A stretch of DNA of 64,000 bases from Porphyrobacter sp. TH134 (lineage in GTDB: Bacteria > Pseudomonadota > Alphaproteobacteria > Sphingomonadales > Sphingomonadaceae), in assembly GCF_002855495.1 (NCBI RefSeq), contig NZ_PKRO01000012.1:16746-80745 (forward strand). Reading direction: 5' to 3'. Shown piece by piece: positions 34,173 to 42,200 of this stretch (positions are counted from its first letter, which is position 1; each line of letters starts with the position of its first letter). The notes below the pieces were generated by a model that did not search any database, had not been told where the DNA came from, and saw only the letters and a list, made by a program, of their open reading frames with translations. Position numbers and translations under genes: made by a program.

Positions 34173-34257
34173 ATCGCAGTTCTCGCACAGGGAAGCTGGG
34201 GGGTGGCCATTCGGGGACTTATGGGCCGCACCTGTCGGGCTGCCAATCCCACGCATG

Positions 34258-34686
34258 CTAGCCTTCGATCACGCGGGCCTCGGGGTGATGCTTGTCGATA
34301 TGCTTGAGCAGAATTCTGAGGTTTTTCGTATTGGACCGGAACACCAGATCAAACGCATCGCCGACCAGCGGAATCGCACCGATCGCCGTATCGAACAGCA
34401 CATTGGCGCCCATCCGGGCCAGCTTCCACTTCGGCAGACCCAGATTGCGCGCCTCCCACACGATATAGGCGCCCATTCCCGCGGTCATGATCTCGCCCAG
34501 CACCGGGACAAGCCCGACCAGCGCGTCGAGGCCGACCGGCATGTTGACGCCGGGAATGGTGAAACTGCGCTCCAAAAGACGCTCTAAAGCAACAATGCGC
34601 GCGCGGACCGATGCGGCGTCGGCGCCGGTGGGCAAAACGAAGACCACAGGTTCAGGGCGGCGGGGGTATTGCGTGTCCATCCGCAT
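34258..34686 (-). CDS. DUF4112 membrane-associated protein
   Basis: A 142-residue protein. The DUF4112 pattern is visible: ERLLERSFTIPGVNMPVGLD, VGLVPVLGEIMTAGMGAYI and GANVLFDTAIGAIPLVGDAFD, with hydrophobic segments at about residues 55-75 and 95-115. Its ATG (34686) overlaps the stop of the upstream solute-binding-protein gene by one base (TAATG), so they are co-translated; ATG 34680 is an alternative. Function unknown. Confidence 0.8.
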   Translation of the reverse strand: MRMDTQYPRRPEPVVFVLPTGADAASVRARIVALERLLERSFTIPGVNMPVGLDALVGLVPVLGEIMTAGMGAYIVWEARNLGLPKWKLARMGANVLFDTAIGAIPLVGDAFDLVFRSNTKNLRILLKHIDKHHPEARVIEG

Positions 34687-36149
34687 TACGTGGTGGGCTG
34701 GGACAGCGCGAACAAGGGGTGCATCCCCCATGCGTTGGGCAGATAATTGCGGATCGATGCCCGCACCAGCGACCAGCGCACGGGCGCACCGAGAGGGATA
34801 TAGACTTCGCGTTCGACGAGCGCGGCATGAGCATCGATGAGCAACTGTTCGCGTCGCCCGGCATCGCGCTCCGTCAGCGACTGACGGACCAGTGCATCGG
34901 CGCGCGGGGCGCATAGACCGGACTTGAGACCGCAATGAAACTGGTTGAGATACCAGCGCGGCGACGAATAGCGGGCCAGCGTGTCGCGCAGTTCAAGATC
35001 GGCTGCCTGGCCCGGCGCGGCGCGCCTGACCGCAACCCCGATTGCCCCCCAAGCCTCGGCCAGCTGGCGCAGCAGCAGGTCACTGCCCGGCCCCTGCGGC
35101 AGCGCAACCCGCACCACGGCCTCGCGCCCCGGCCCGGCCCACGCCCGGACCCGTCCAGCCGCCACCTCCCGCCGCTCCGCGATCGAAGCGCCATTCCAGC
35201 GGTCTTCGCCATAAGGCGGCGTGGTGTAGTTTTCGGGCGGGACGATCCAACTGCTTTCGCGCCAGCCGGACAGGCCGAAGCTCTGGATCAGCGCCGACCG
35301 GTCAATCGCCATGGACAAGGCCTCGCGCAGGGCAGGCTCCGCCAGCAATCCTGTTTCGGAACGCACCATCAGCCCCAGCAAACCGATGGCCGGGTCAACC
35401 TGAATTGTCCCGCGTGATAGCGGTCCTGCTTCGGCCTGGGGAAAATCAGCGATACTTCCGCCCAAAACCAGATCGACCTCTCCCCCCGAAAACGCAGCGA
35501 CGGCCTTGTTTGCTGACAGTGCGCGCACGGCAACCGGGCGGGCGACGGCTTCCCAGTCCTCTCGCGCCGGCAAGCCGCGCGCTTCGGGGGGCAGGGCCGA
35601 AAGGCGTGCGATCGGTTCCGCTTCGTCCCGCGATAGCGCCATGGGGCCGGCACCGCTGCCGTTTTTGATGAAGCCGAGTTCGGGTTGCGCCAGCAAGCGC
35701 AGGAAATCCGGCATTGGCGCAGTCAGCCGGACCTCGACAACGCGCCCGGTCATCGCGCGAATATCTTGCACGGCGGCCAGATCAAGGCCCAGCGAAGTCC
35801 CGCGGACCCGCGCAATAGCATCGCGCAGTTGCTGGCGGACATCGACTGCGGTGATTTCCGCGCCGTCTGGCCACGCGCTGTCGCGCAAGCGGAAGATATA
35901 GCTGAGACCGTCTTCGGTCACGATCCAGCGCTCGGCAATGGCGGGTACGACCTGCCCCGCCTGGTCGAGCGCAACCAGGCCTTCATGGGTCGCCGCACGC
36001 ACATGCTGTGCCGGCGGCGCAAGCCGGATGCCTTGCTGAAACAGGCTTTCGGGACTGCCGATAATAGCGACGCTGACAGGGCCTTCCCCGCCGGACGAAC
36101 CGCAGGACGACAGGATCAGGGCAGCCAGCAAAGAGAGCGAGAATCGCAT
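34686..36149 (-). CDS. ABC-type oligopeptide-like solute-binding lipoprotein
   Basis: A 487-residue protein from ATG 36149. The lipoprotein signal ends LILSSC (lipobox, Cys16). The SBP_bac_5-type body includes WIVTEDGLSYIFRLRDSAWP, DGAEITAVDVRQQLRDAIAR and LREALSMAIDRSALIQSF, the typical cluster-C layout. It therefore binds a peptide- or oligomer-like ligand at the outer face of the inner membrane. No permease or ATPase genes are near, so it is an orphan or works with a distant transporter. It is co-translated with the DUF4112 gene. Confidence 0.85.
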   Translation of the reverse strand: MRFSLSLLAALILSSCGSSGGEGPVSVAIIGSPESLFQQGIRLAPPAQHVRAATHEGLVALDQAGQVVPAIAERWIVTEDGLSYIFRLRDSAWPDGAEITAVDVRQQLRDAIARVRGTSLGLDLAAVQDIRAMTGRVVEVRLTAPMPDFLRLLAQPELGFIKNGSGAGPMALSRDEAEPIARLSALPPEARGLPAREDWEAVARPVAVRALSANKAVAAFSGGEVDLVLGGSIADFPQAEAGPLSRGTIQVDPAIGLLGLMVRSETGLLAEPALREALSMAIDRSALIQSFGLSGWRESSWIVPPENYTTPPYGEDRWNGASIAERREVAAGRVRAWAGPGREAVVRVALPQGPGSDLLLRQLAEAWGAIGVAVRRAAPGQAADLELRDTLARYSSPRWYLNQFHCGLKSGLCAPRADALVRQSLTERDAGRREQLLIDAHAALVEREVYIPLGAPVRWSLVRASIRNYLPNAWGMHPLFALSQPTT

Positions 36150-36238
36150 TGCCGTCAGCCTAGCAGGTTGCAACGCGCCGGTCAGCTTTGCGAGGATACA
36201 ACCGGCCGGACGCGCAGGCGCCCGCCTGCTGGCGCGGG

Positions 36239-36616
36239 TCAGATTTTCCGCAGGGTCCCTGGCTCTGGCGGCGGCGGTGCGCGATGCGCCCATGATGCCT
36301 TGACGATTGCGGCGCTCGGGTGATCGTCATTCTGCACAGGCCGCCGGGCTTTCTGGGAATCGATTTCTTCATCGAAGGCAACGCCAAAGCGATTGTCTTG
36401 CACCCAGGCTACCGTGCCCGCCACAGATCCGATGTTGCGCAATTCCACCGAAACGCGGTGACCGCGCTGCACACGCGGATGGCCTTCGCCCATCATGCCG
36501 CCATCGGAGAGGTTCCGAACCCGCACACGGTAAACATCTGCGCCTTGTTCAACGCGGATGTCAGCCAGCAGAAACAGGCTGTCGCGCGCAACACTGCGTG
36601 TCTCAACCCCTGTCAT
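36239..36616 (-). CDS. PilZ-domain protein
   Basis: A 125-residue protein from ATG 36616, after AGGAGGCGA. The PilZ c-di-GMP motif is visible as an Arg-rich segment (VYRVRVRNLSDGGMMGEG), with the D/N-x-S-x2-G element present as NLSDGGM, and the barrel segment GTVAWVQDNRFGVAFDEEI. The usual RxxxR is represented by RVRVR. A C-terminal proline tail PPPPEP follows. It probably binds c-di-GMP and controls a surface or motility process. Confidence 0.85.
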   Translation of the reverse strand: MTGVETRSVARDSLFLLADIRVEQGADVYRVRVRNLSDGGMMGEGHPRVQRGHRVSVELRNIGSVAGTVAWVQDNRFGVAFDEEIDSQKARRPVQNDDHPSAAIVKASWAHRAPPPPEPGTLRKI

Positions 36617-36804
36617 CTTGCAGATCGCCTCCTAAGCCGTGATGTGCCAAGCCGAACTTGCCGTGCAAACTATCCTGCGCGTCGCTGCAACGCCACGCTG
36701 TGATGTGGTATTCGCAGTTAACAGGCGGTAAAGATTGCCACGTTGAGCCCCTGATCGTGACTGTCCGTCCCACGACGGCACAACCTGCCAACAAGGGTTT
36801 ACGC
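36617..36804. other. 188-bp gap downstream of dksA
   Basis: Lies between the PilZ gene and the dksA-like gene, both leftward, so it holds the PilZ promoter and any dksA 3' end. It contains GTTAACAGGCGGTAAAG near 36717 and an AGGAGG for PilZ at the left. No strong terminator or clear -35/-10 was found. Confidence 0.4.
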
Positions 36805-37266
36805 TCAATCGTCGCGGGAGACCTTTTCGCGCCGCTCGTGGGCTTCTTGTGCTTCGACTGTCATGGTCGCAACAGGCCGCGCGATCAGCCGGCGCAGGCC
36901 AATGGGATCGCCCGTAACCTCGCAATAGCCATATTCGCCCGAATCGATCCGGCGCAGTGCTGCGTCGATCTTGGACACGAGCTTGCGCTGACGATCCCGG
37001 GTGCGCAGTTCGATGCCCCAGTCGGTTTCGCTCGATGCGCGGTCTGTCAGATCGGCTTCACGGATCGGGCCGTCTTGCAAGGACTGGAGCGTTTGCCCCG
37101 CAGCCGAATGAATGGAGCGCTTCCATTCCAGCAGCAGCATCCGGAAATACGCCTGCTGGCGGTCGTTCATATACTCCTCGTCATCGCTCGGTACATAGTC
37201 CGGCGCGAGTAGGCGCTTGGCCTTTTCGAGGATATCGATGTCGTCAGACGCGGTGGTTGGCATCAA
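36805..37266 (-). CDS. dksA: DksA/TraR-family RNA polymerase-binding protein
   Basis: A 153-residue protein. The coiled-coil tip acidic motif is Asp72-x2-Asp75-x-Ala77 (ADLTDRA), the pair that inserts into the RNA polymerase secondary channel. The globular end has GEYGYCEVTGDPIGLRRLIA: of the four zinc cysteines only Cys115 remains, with Thr118, Thr136 and Ala139 at the others. This is the usual alphaproteobacterial form, which probably does not bind zinc. It acts with ppGpp to adjust rRNA and amino-acid promoters. Divergent from the SEL1 gene at 37542. Confidence 0.88.
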   Translation of the reverse strand: MMPTTASDDIDILEKAKRLLAPDYVPSDDEEYMNDRQQAYFRMLLLEWKRSIHSAAGQTLQSLQDGPIREADLTDRASSETDWGIELRTRDRQRKLVSKIDAALRRIDSGEYGYCEVTGDPIGLRRLIARPVATMTVEAQEAHERREKVSRDD

Positions 37267-37491
37267 GCTCTCTCATCCCAAAAGCCGCTGGGAAGACCAT
37301 CGCGTCCTGACGCCCTGAATTTTTTCATTGGCTCACTTGGTCCCAGCAAGCGGAAAGCAGTGCGACGCCTATAGGCAAGGCCCTTGGGGCATACAAGCGG
37401 GATCGGACAGAAGGCGGGGCCAAAACCGGGGCCAACATCAATAGCGCGCGGCGTTAACTAATTTTTGACCATAAGTGCCGCACTCCTGATG

Positions 37492-37510
37492 CCACGGAGG
37501 ATCCTCGTGG
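37492..37510. promoter_or_regulatory. 19-bp near-palindrome upstream of the SEL1 gene
   Basis: CCACGGAGGATCCTCGTGG is a palindrome interrupted by a single extra base (GAGGATCCTC is fully symmetrical). It lies 32 bp before the ATG of the SEL1 gene, in the gap with dksA, so it could be an operator or a 5' hairpin that affects initiation. Confidence 0.4.
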
Positions 37511-37541
37511 GGGGTGATCTGGTGAAAATGGGGACCACATT

Positions 37542-37862
37542 ATGAACATCATCGCAATCGGAGCGAATGTTACACGTGAAACATCCGGCGAGGCCATGCT
37601 TGGCGCATGGCTGGCGGCGGCCAGCAATGGTCAGGCAGGGGCCTGCTTTGATCTGGGGGTCGCCTTTTCGACCGGCAGCAACGGCGCGGCCTGCGACCTT
37701 GTCGAAGCGCACAAGTGGTTCAATCTTGCGGCCGCGCGCGGTCACGAAGAAGCCGCCCATTGCCGCGCCGATATCTCTGACGAAATGACCGCGCGCGAAA
37801 TCGCCGAAGCCCAGCGCCGGGCGCGCCAGTGGCTGGCCGAGGGGCGTCAGCGGGCGGCGTAA
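37542..37862 (+). CDS. SEL1-like repeat protein
   Basis: A 106-residue protein with SEL1/TPR-like helices. ACFDLGVAFSTGSNGAACD (residues about 34-52) followed by LVEAHKWFNLAAARGHEEA carries the W-x-x-x-A-A-x-x-G-x-x-A pattern of SEL1 repeats. It ends with a charged helix (AREIAEAQRRARQW). Cytosolic; there is no signal peptide. It probably mediates protein contacts. Starts at ATG 37542 after GGGGACC. Neighbours are dksA (divergent) and a GNAT gene (convergent). Confidence 0.8.
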   Translation: MNIIAIGANVTRETSGEAMLGAWLAAASNGQAGACFDLGVAFSTGSNGAACDLVEAHKWFNLAAARGHEEAAHCRADISDEMTAREIAEAQRRARQWLAEGRQRAA

Positions 37863-37882
37863 GCAAAGGTTAGCCGCGCCGG

Positions 37883-39022
37883 TTAATCGTCTTTCCTGAA
37901 AGGCGTACGGCTGCCGAGGTACACCTGGTCGCTCGTCACTCCGGCGCGTTCGCGTTTGAGGAAATCGGCAACCGCGCCGCGAAAGCCGGGATCCGCAATC
38001 CAGTGGGCCGACAGCGTTTGCACCGGTTCATACCCGCGCGCCAGCTTGTGTCCGCCCTGCGCGCCAGCTTCGACACGGGGCAGGCCCCGGGCGATCGCAA
38101 TGTCGATCGCCTGATAGTAGCACAGCTCGAAATGCAGGAACCGCACCTCGCGGCTGCAACCCCAGTAACGGCCATAGAGCGCGTCCTTCCCGGCAAAGTT
38201 CAGCGCGCCGGCAATCGCTTCATCTCCGTCATAGGCAAGGATCAGGATGATCCGGTCGCCCATGCGTTCGCCCAGCAGGCTGAAGGCTTCGCGCGTGAGA
38301 TAAGGCTGGCCCCATTTGCGCGCGCCGGTGTCCTGATAGAAGATCCAGAAGGCATCCCAATGCGCTTCGGTAATGTCAGCGCCCGTGAAATGCCGGATCG
38401 TCAGCCCCTCCACCGCAGCGGCACGTTCCTTGCGCAAGTCCTTGCGCTTGCGCGACGAAAGCGCGCCGAGGAAATCATCAAAGCTGGTGTAATCGCGGTT
38501 GAACCAATGGAACTGGATATCAGCGCGCGGCAACCAGCCCGCCGCCTCAAACAACGGCATCTGCGCCGGGTCGATGAAGGTCGCATGGGCGGAGGACATC
38601 TTGTTTTGCAGGCACACCGCTTCGGCCCCCTTGAGCAAATGGGATGCCAGTGCCGGATCGGACAGCAACAGGCGCGGGCCGGTGGCAGGCGTGAAGGGCG
38701 CGGCGATCTGGAGTTTGGGATAGTAGCGCCCGCCTGCGCGGTGCCAGGCATCGGCCCAGGCGTGATCGAACACATATTCGCCTTGGCTGTGTCCCTTGGC
38801 ATAGGAGGGCATGGCGGCGAGCAACGTGCCCGCATTATCGGTGATGACAATCGGTGCAGGCTCCCACCCGGTGCCGGGGCCAACGCTGCCGGAATCCTCC
38901 ATCGCGGTCAGAAATTCGTGGGAGACAAAGGGGTTGTCCTTCCCGCCGAGCGCGTTCCATTCGTCGGCCAGGAAGTTGCCGACCGAGGAGGCGATGCGGA
39001 CGGTCAGTTCGGGTGGGGTCAC
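37883..39022 (-). CDS. GNAT family protein, FemAB-like (DUF482)
   Basis: A 379-residue protein from GTG 39022, overlapping the previous stop (GTGA). It follows the peptidogalycan/DUF482 layout: NPFVSHEFLTAMEDSGSVGP, FDHAWADAWHRAGGRYYPKL, KMSSAHATFI, and QFHWFNRDYTSFDDFL with LSSRKRKDLRKER. The C-terminal half is a GNAT domain (GALNFAGKDALYGRYWGCSR). It probably acylates an amino group using acyl-tRNA or acyl-CoA; the substrate is unknown. First member seen from the 3' side of a leftward operon that includes GDPD and RidA. Confidence 0.83.
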   Translation of the reverse strand: MTPPELTVRIASSVGNFLADEWNALGGKDNPFVSHEFLTAMEDSGSVGPGTGWEPAPIVITDNAGTLLAAMPSYAKGHSQGEYVFDHAWADAWHRAGGRYYPKLQIAAPFTPATGPRLLLSDPALASHLLKGAEAVCLQNKMSSAHATFIDPAQMPLFEAAGWLPRADIQFHWFNRDYTSFDDFLGALSSRKRKDLRKERAAAVEGLTIRHFTGADITEAHWDAFWIFYQDTGARKWGQPYLTREAFSLLGERMGDRIILILAYDGDEAIAGALNFAGKDALYGRYWGCSREVRFLHFELCYYQAIDIAIARGLPRVEAGAQGGHKLARGYEPVQTLSAHWIADPGFRGAVADFLKRERAGVTSDQVYLGSRTPFRKDD

Positions 39023-39747
39023 GCCAGCCCTTCCCCTTCGGCGATCAGCGCATCGGCATGGGCAAGGCCAATGGCGCGGGTCTCGGGCGAGCGCACGGTC
39101 CATGTCAGCAGCGGGCCGCCAGCCGCGCGCCATGCTGATGCTTCGGGCCGGGTGAGATCACGCACATCGACGGCGAGGAAATCGGGCTGCGCGGCGGCGA
39201 CCGCGTCAGGCATCCGCCACACGCCCTCGAAACCGTTCTCGTAGGAGTCCGTGCCGACCAAGCCCCGAAGCACGGCGGGCGCTTCCACTGCGAACCATCC
39301 AGGCACGCCTGGATCAAAGCTCATAACCGCAGCGGCACCTTCATAGGCGTCCAGCTGCCACGCGACAGCAGCGCAGGTCCATTCGACATCGTACCCCGGC
39401 TGCGACTTGATCTCGATCAGCACCGGCACCCGGCCCGCCACTGCCGCAAGAAACGTCGCTAGCCTGACCGGATGCTGATCGGTGCCAAGCAGGCGGCACT
39501 CTTCCAGCGCCGCGGCGGTCAGATCCCCTGCCTTGCCCGCCTGGCCAGTCAGGCGCTCCAATTCCCAGTCGTGGAACACCACCGGGTGATCGTCGCGGCT
39601 GCGCTGGATATCGCATTCGATCCCCATGCCTGCCGCAATCGCAGCCTCAGCCGCCGCCAGCGAATTTTCGGGCACGCCCGCGCGATGCAATCCCCGGTGG
39701 GCATAGTCCCACTGCGTCAGCCAGCCGGGAACAGCCCTTGCGCTCAT
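39019..39747 (-). CDS. Glycerophosphodiester phosphodiesterase
   Basis: A 242-residue TIM-barrel protein. The GDPD catalytic set is clear: His17-Arg18 (AHRG), Glu27-Asn28, Glu44 and Asp46 (IECDIQRS) and His59 (VVFHDWEL). These bind the metal and cleave glycerophosphodiesters to glycerol-3-phosphate and an alcohol. There is no signal peptide, so it is cytosolic like UgpQ. It overlaps the RidA gene (39744) by 4 bp and the downstream GNAT gene by 4 bp. Confidence 0.92.
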   Translation of the reverse strand: MSARAVPGWLTQWDYAHRGLHRAGVPENSLAAAEAAIAAGMGIECDIQRSRDDHPVVFHDWELERLTGQAGKAGDLTAAALEECRLLGTDQHPVRLATFLAAVAGRVPVLIEIKSQPGYDVEWTCAAVAWQLDAYEGAAAVMSFDPGVPGWFAVEAPAVLRGLVGTDSYENGFEGVWRMPDAVAAAQPDFLAVDVRDLTRPEASAWRAAGGPLLTWTVRSPETRAIGLAHADALIAEGEGLA

Positions 39748-40199
39748 GCCTTCAGAGCGACGATCGCATCAACTTCCACCGCTGCCCCGCGCGGCAGAGC
39801 GGGCACGCCCACGGCTGCACGGGCGTGCTGGCCTGCGCCGCCGAAGATCTGCTCCATCAGATCCGACGCGCCATTGGCGACTTCGGGCTGCTGGGTGAAA
39901 TCGGCGGTGCAATTGATGAAGGCACCCAGCTTTACCACCCGGTCGACCTGATCAAGCAGCCCCGCCGCTGCCAGCTGCGCCACGATCATCAGCCCGCAGG
40001 CGCGCGCGGCGTCCTTGCCAGCTTCGACGCTGACATCATCGCCCAGACGGCCGGTCACAACCACACCATCGACAAACGGCAGCTGGCCCGAAACATAGGC
40101 CATGCCGCCATGCACAACGACCGGCACATAGCTGGCGACGGGGGCTGCGGCCTTTGGCAGGGTGATTCCGAGTTCGGCGAGTTTGGCGGTATAGCTCAT
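39744..40199 (-). CDS. RidA/YjgF-family protein
   Basis: A 151-residue protein of the RidA (YjgF/YER057c) group. Residues KAAAPVASYVPVVVHGGMAY and VSGQLPFVDG are followed by AARACGLMIVAQLAAAGLLD and GVPALPRGAAVEVDAIVALKA, with the conserved late V-G-V/P-x-L-P-x-G-x-x-V-E-V-D. Family members hydrolyse reactive imines/enamines; the Arg typically used in RidA is not confirmed here. It is between the HAD and GDPD genes in an operon. Confidence 0.85.
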   Translation of the reverse strand: MSYTAKLAELGITLPKAAAPVASYVPVVVHGGMAYVSGQLPFVDGVVVTGRLGDDVSVEAGKDAARACGLMIVAQLAAAGLLDQVDRVVKLGAFINCTADFTQQPEVANGASDLMEQIFGGAGQHARAAVGVPALPRGAAVEVDAIVALKA

Positions 40200-40201
40200 G
40201 T

Positions 40202-40822
40202 TCAATTCTCCAAGCGTTCCAGCAGCCATGGCAGGGCCTCGTCCCAGCGGTCAATCCGGGCTTCGGCGTGCCCAGCCTTGTGCGCACAATCAATGGTGTG
40301 GGCGATCATCGGCTCGCCGCACAGGTGCAGCCGGGTGACGTGCGGCGTGATTTCCGCGACCGAGGCATGGTGCTGTGCCAGATCATCGATGAAGACGGCG
40401 CGGGTGGGCGCGTATTCGTCGATGATCGCCTTCAAGGCCGGTCCCTTGGGGCCCTGATTGGTGAAGACGCGGGCATTGATCCCGACCTTGGCCAGCTGCG
40501 CAGCGCGGGCATCGCGGTGGGCATCGACCAGGTTGGTCAGGATGACGACATCGGCTTTTTCCGCCAACGTGTTGATCCCTTCGACCGCCCCTGCAATCGG
40601 CATTTGCGAATCCATTTCGTCATCGAAAAACTTGCCGAGCATCCGCCAGATATCCGGCGGCGCGAGCAGTTCGCCGGTCGCCTGCCAGCGCAGGGCCTCG
40701 GCAAAATTATGGCCTTCCAGATGGAAGCTCACGCCTTGGCTCGCCTCCAGCCAGTCCTTGAACGGGGCGACCATGTGCAGCAGCACTTCGTCGCAATCGG
40801 AGATAATCAGCGGGCGGTTCAT
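40202..40822 (-). CDS. HAD-superfamily hydrolase-like protein
   Basis: A 206-residue protein. The N-terminal nucleophile region is IISDCDEVLL, where Asp9 and Asp11 are in the right place for the HAD D-x-D motif. VVILTNLVDAH has the Ser/Thr motif II, and AVFIDDLAQHHASV gives the paired Asp of motif IV. A cap insertion lies between about residues 25 and 90. Probably a phosphatase; substrate unknown. Stop and start with the DUF3572 gene overlap by 4 bp. Confidence 0.78.
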   Translation of the reverse strand: MNRPLIISDCDEVLLHMVAPFKDWLEASQGVSFHLEGHNFAEALRWQATGELLAPPDIWRMLGKFFDDEMDSQMPIAGAVEGINTLAEKADVVILTNLVDAHRDARAAQLAKVGINARVFTNQGPKGPALKAIIDEYAPTRAVFIDDLAQHHASVAEITPHVTRLHLCGEPMIAHTIDCAHKAGHAEARIDRWDEALPWLLERLEN

Positions 40823-41040
40823 GCTTGCAAAGCGTCCTTGGCGGCAACCAGTTCCTCAGGCGTGACGGCAAGCGCCTCAGCCGCGCGGATCAGGTCTGGT
40901 TCGTAATTGGCGAGAAATTCGATCCCTGAGGCAAGGATCATCGGATCGTTCAATCCTGCCCGCAAAGAGTCGGGATCAAGCCCGGTCAATTCAAGGTAGC
41001 GCGCACCGCGATCCTCGCATTCCAGCACCCAGCCCAGCAC
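40819..41040 (-). CDS. DUF3572 family protein, start codon uncertain
   Basis: A 73-residue frame from GTG 41040. It matches the DUF3572 C-terminal pattern (ARYLELTGLDPDSLRAGLND, then FLANYEPDLIRAAEALAVTP). Family-like sequence (NPQTLALAVLGWVL) continues upstream of the GTG until a stop in the same frame near 41117, with no ATG, GTG or TTG there. The gene may therefore start at a rare codon (ATC or CTG) or be N-terminally shorter than relatives. It is first in an operon with HAD, RidA, GDPD and GNAT, and divergent from divK. Confidence 0.72.
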   Translation of the reverse strand: MLGWVLECEDRGARYLELTGLDPDSLRAGLNDPMILASGIEFLANYEPDLIRAAEALAVTPEELVAAKDALQA

Positions 41041-41149
41041 GGCGAGCGCCAGCGTTTGCGGATTGACGGGCGCGGATGAAGGTTTGATCGGGATTGTCCT
41101 GTCCTTTAACGCGGGTTAGTCCTAAGAGGCAGGACATGCGGGGCAAGCA

Positions 41150-41512
41150 GTGACAAAGCGGATCATGGTTGTCGAGGATAATGACCTCAACCGGAAGCTG
41201 TTTTGCGACGTGCTCAAGGCCAATGGCTTTGATGTGGAGCCGGTTGCCGATGGCAACATGGTGCTGGAAACCGCGCGGGCCACATCGCCCGATCTCATCA
41301 TCATGGACATCCAGCTCGGCGGGATTTCCGGCGTCGATCTGATCGAGGCGGCCAAGCGCGATCGGCTGCTGTCCGCCATTCCGGTGCTGGCGGTAACCGC
41401 CTTTGCCGCCAAGGGTGATGAAGAACGCATCCGGGCCGCAGGGGCGGAAGGCTATCTTTCCAAGCCCGTTTCGATCGGGCCGTTCATGACCGCGGTCAAG
41501 GCGCTGGTCTAG
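41150..41512 (+). CDS. divK: Single-domain response regulator, DivK-like
   Basis: A 120-residue receiver domain with no output domain. The phosphoacceptor is Asp53 (LIIMDIQLGG), the acidic pocket is Glu9-Asp10 (VVEDND), Thr83 is in AVTAF and Lys105 in LSKPVS. Start GTG 41150. DivK proteins in alphaproteobacteria relay between DivJ/PleC-type kinases and the CtrA pathway, setting cell polarity and cell cycle timing. A DUF3572 gene beside divK is a common alphaproteobacterial arrangement and supports the call. Confidence 0.88.
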   Translation: MTKRIMVVEDNDLNRKLFCDVLKANGFDVEPVADGNMVLETARATSPDLIIMDIQLGGISGVDLIEAAKRDRLLSAIPVLAVTAFAAKGDEERIRAAGAEGYLSKPVSIGPFMTAVKALV

Positions 41513-41516
41513 GCGA

Positions 41517-42200
41517 TCAGGCGTCTGCTGTGTGGCGCAGCAGGTTGTGATAGACGCCGGTCAGCGCCATCACCGCCGGATCGTCCAGCCCGACCTTGCC
41601 CGCCAGCGTCTGGATCGCCTGATCCATCCGAAACAGATTGCCGCGCATCACCGCGTCGCGCACCATCGACTGGATCCAGAAGAAACTTGCCACCCGGCGC
41701 CCGCGGGTCACCGGCTCAACGCGGTGCAGCGATGATGCGGGATAGAGCACGCCGTCACCCGCCGGAAGCTTGACCCGCTGGGGGCCGAAATCGGTTTCGA
41801 TCACCAGCTCGCCGCCGTCATAGTTTGCCGGGTCTTCAAGAAAGATCGTCATCGACAGATCGGCGCGCACCCGCCAGTCGGTTCCGGCGCGCACGCGCAA
41901 GGCGTTGTCGACATGATTGCCGAAGGCCTGACCGCCGGCGTAGCTGTTGAACATCGGCGGATAGATACGGTGCGGCAGCGCGGCGGCGATGAACAGCGGA
42001 TGGGCCTGCAAGGCTGCCATGACCAGCTGGCCGCCCTTGCGCGCAGCCTCACTGTCTTCGGGCAATTGCAGGTTATTCTTCACCATCCGGGCCTGAATGC
42101 CCGAAGTCACCGTGCCGTCGGTCCATTCGGCCGTGTCGATCGCCGTGCGCAGGGCCGTCACCTGATCGGCAGCGAGGATCCGGGGTATCGCAATCAGCAC
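41517..42200 (-). CDS. piuC: PKHD-type Fe(II)/2-oxoglutarate hydroxylase (PiuC-like)
   Basis: A 227-residue protein from GTG 42200. The iron ligands are His96-x-Asp98 (FGNHVDNALR) and His159 (SSLHRVEPVT), and Arg169 (GRR) would bind 2-oxoglutarate. The C-terminal helix (LLRHTADA) is as in the family. PiuC-like enzymes typically sit next to TonB siderophore receptors, as here, and are iron-regulated. The 5' part (42073-42200) lies inside the open frame of the tonB gene in another frame, and no Shine-Dalgarno precedes the GTG, so translation may depend on coupling. Confidence 0.9.
   Translation of the reverse strand: MLIAIPRILAADQVTALRTAIDTAEWTDGTVTSGIQARMVKNNLQLPEDSEAARKGGQLVMAALQAHPLFIAAALPHRIYPPMFNSYAGGQAFGNHVDNALRVRAGTDWRVRADLSMTIFLEDPANYDGGELVIETDFGPQRVKLPAGDGVLYPASSLHRVEPVTRGRRVASFFWIQSMVRDAVMRGNLFRMDQAIQTLAGKVGLDDPAVMALTGVYHNLLRHTADA

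Noticed and set aside
41101..41120. TTTAACGCGGGTTAG between DUF3572 and divK as a CtrA site
   Set aside because: Spacing and second half (TTAG) do not match TTAA-N7-TTAA well, so it was left out of the feature list.
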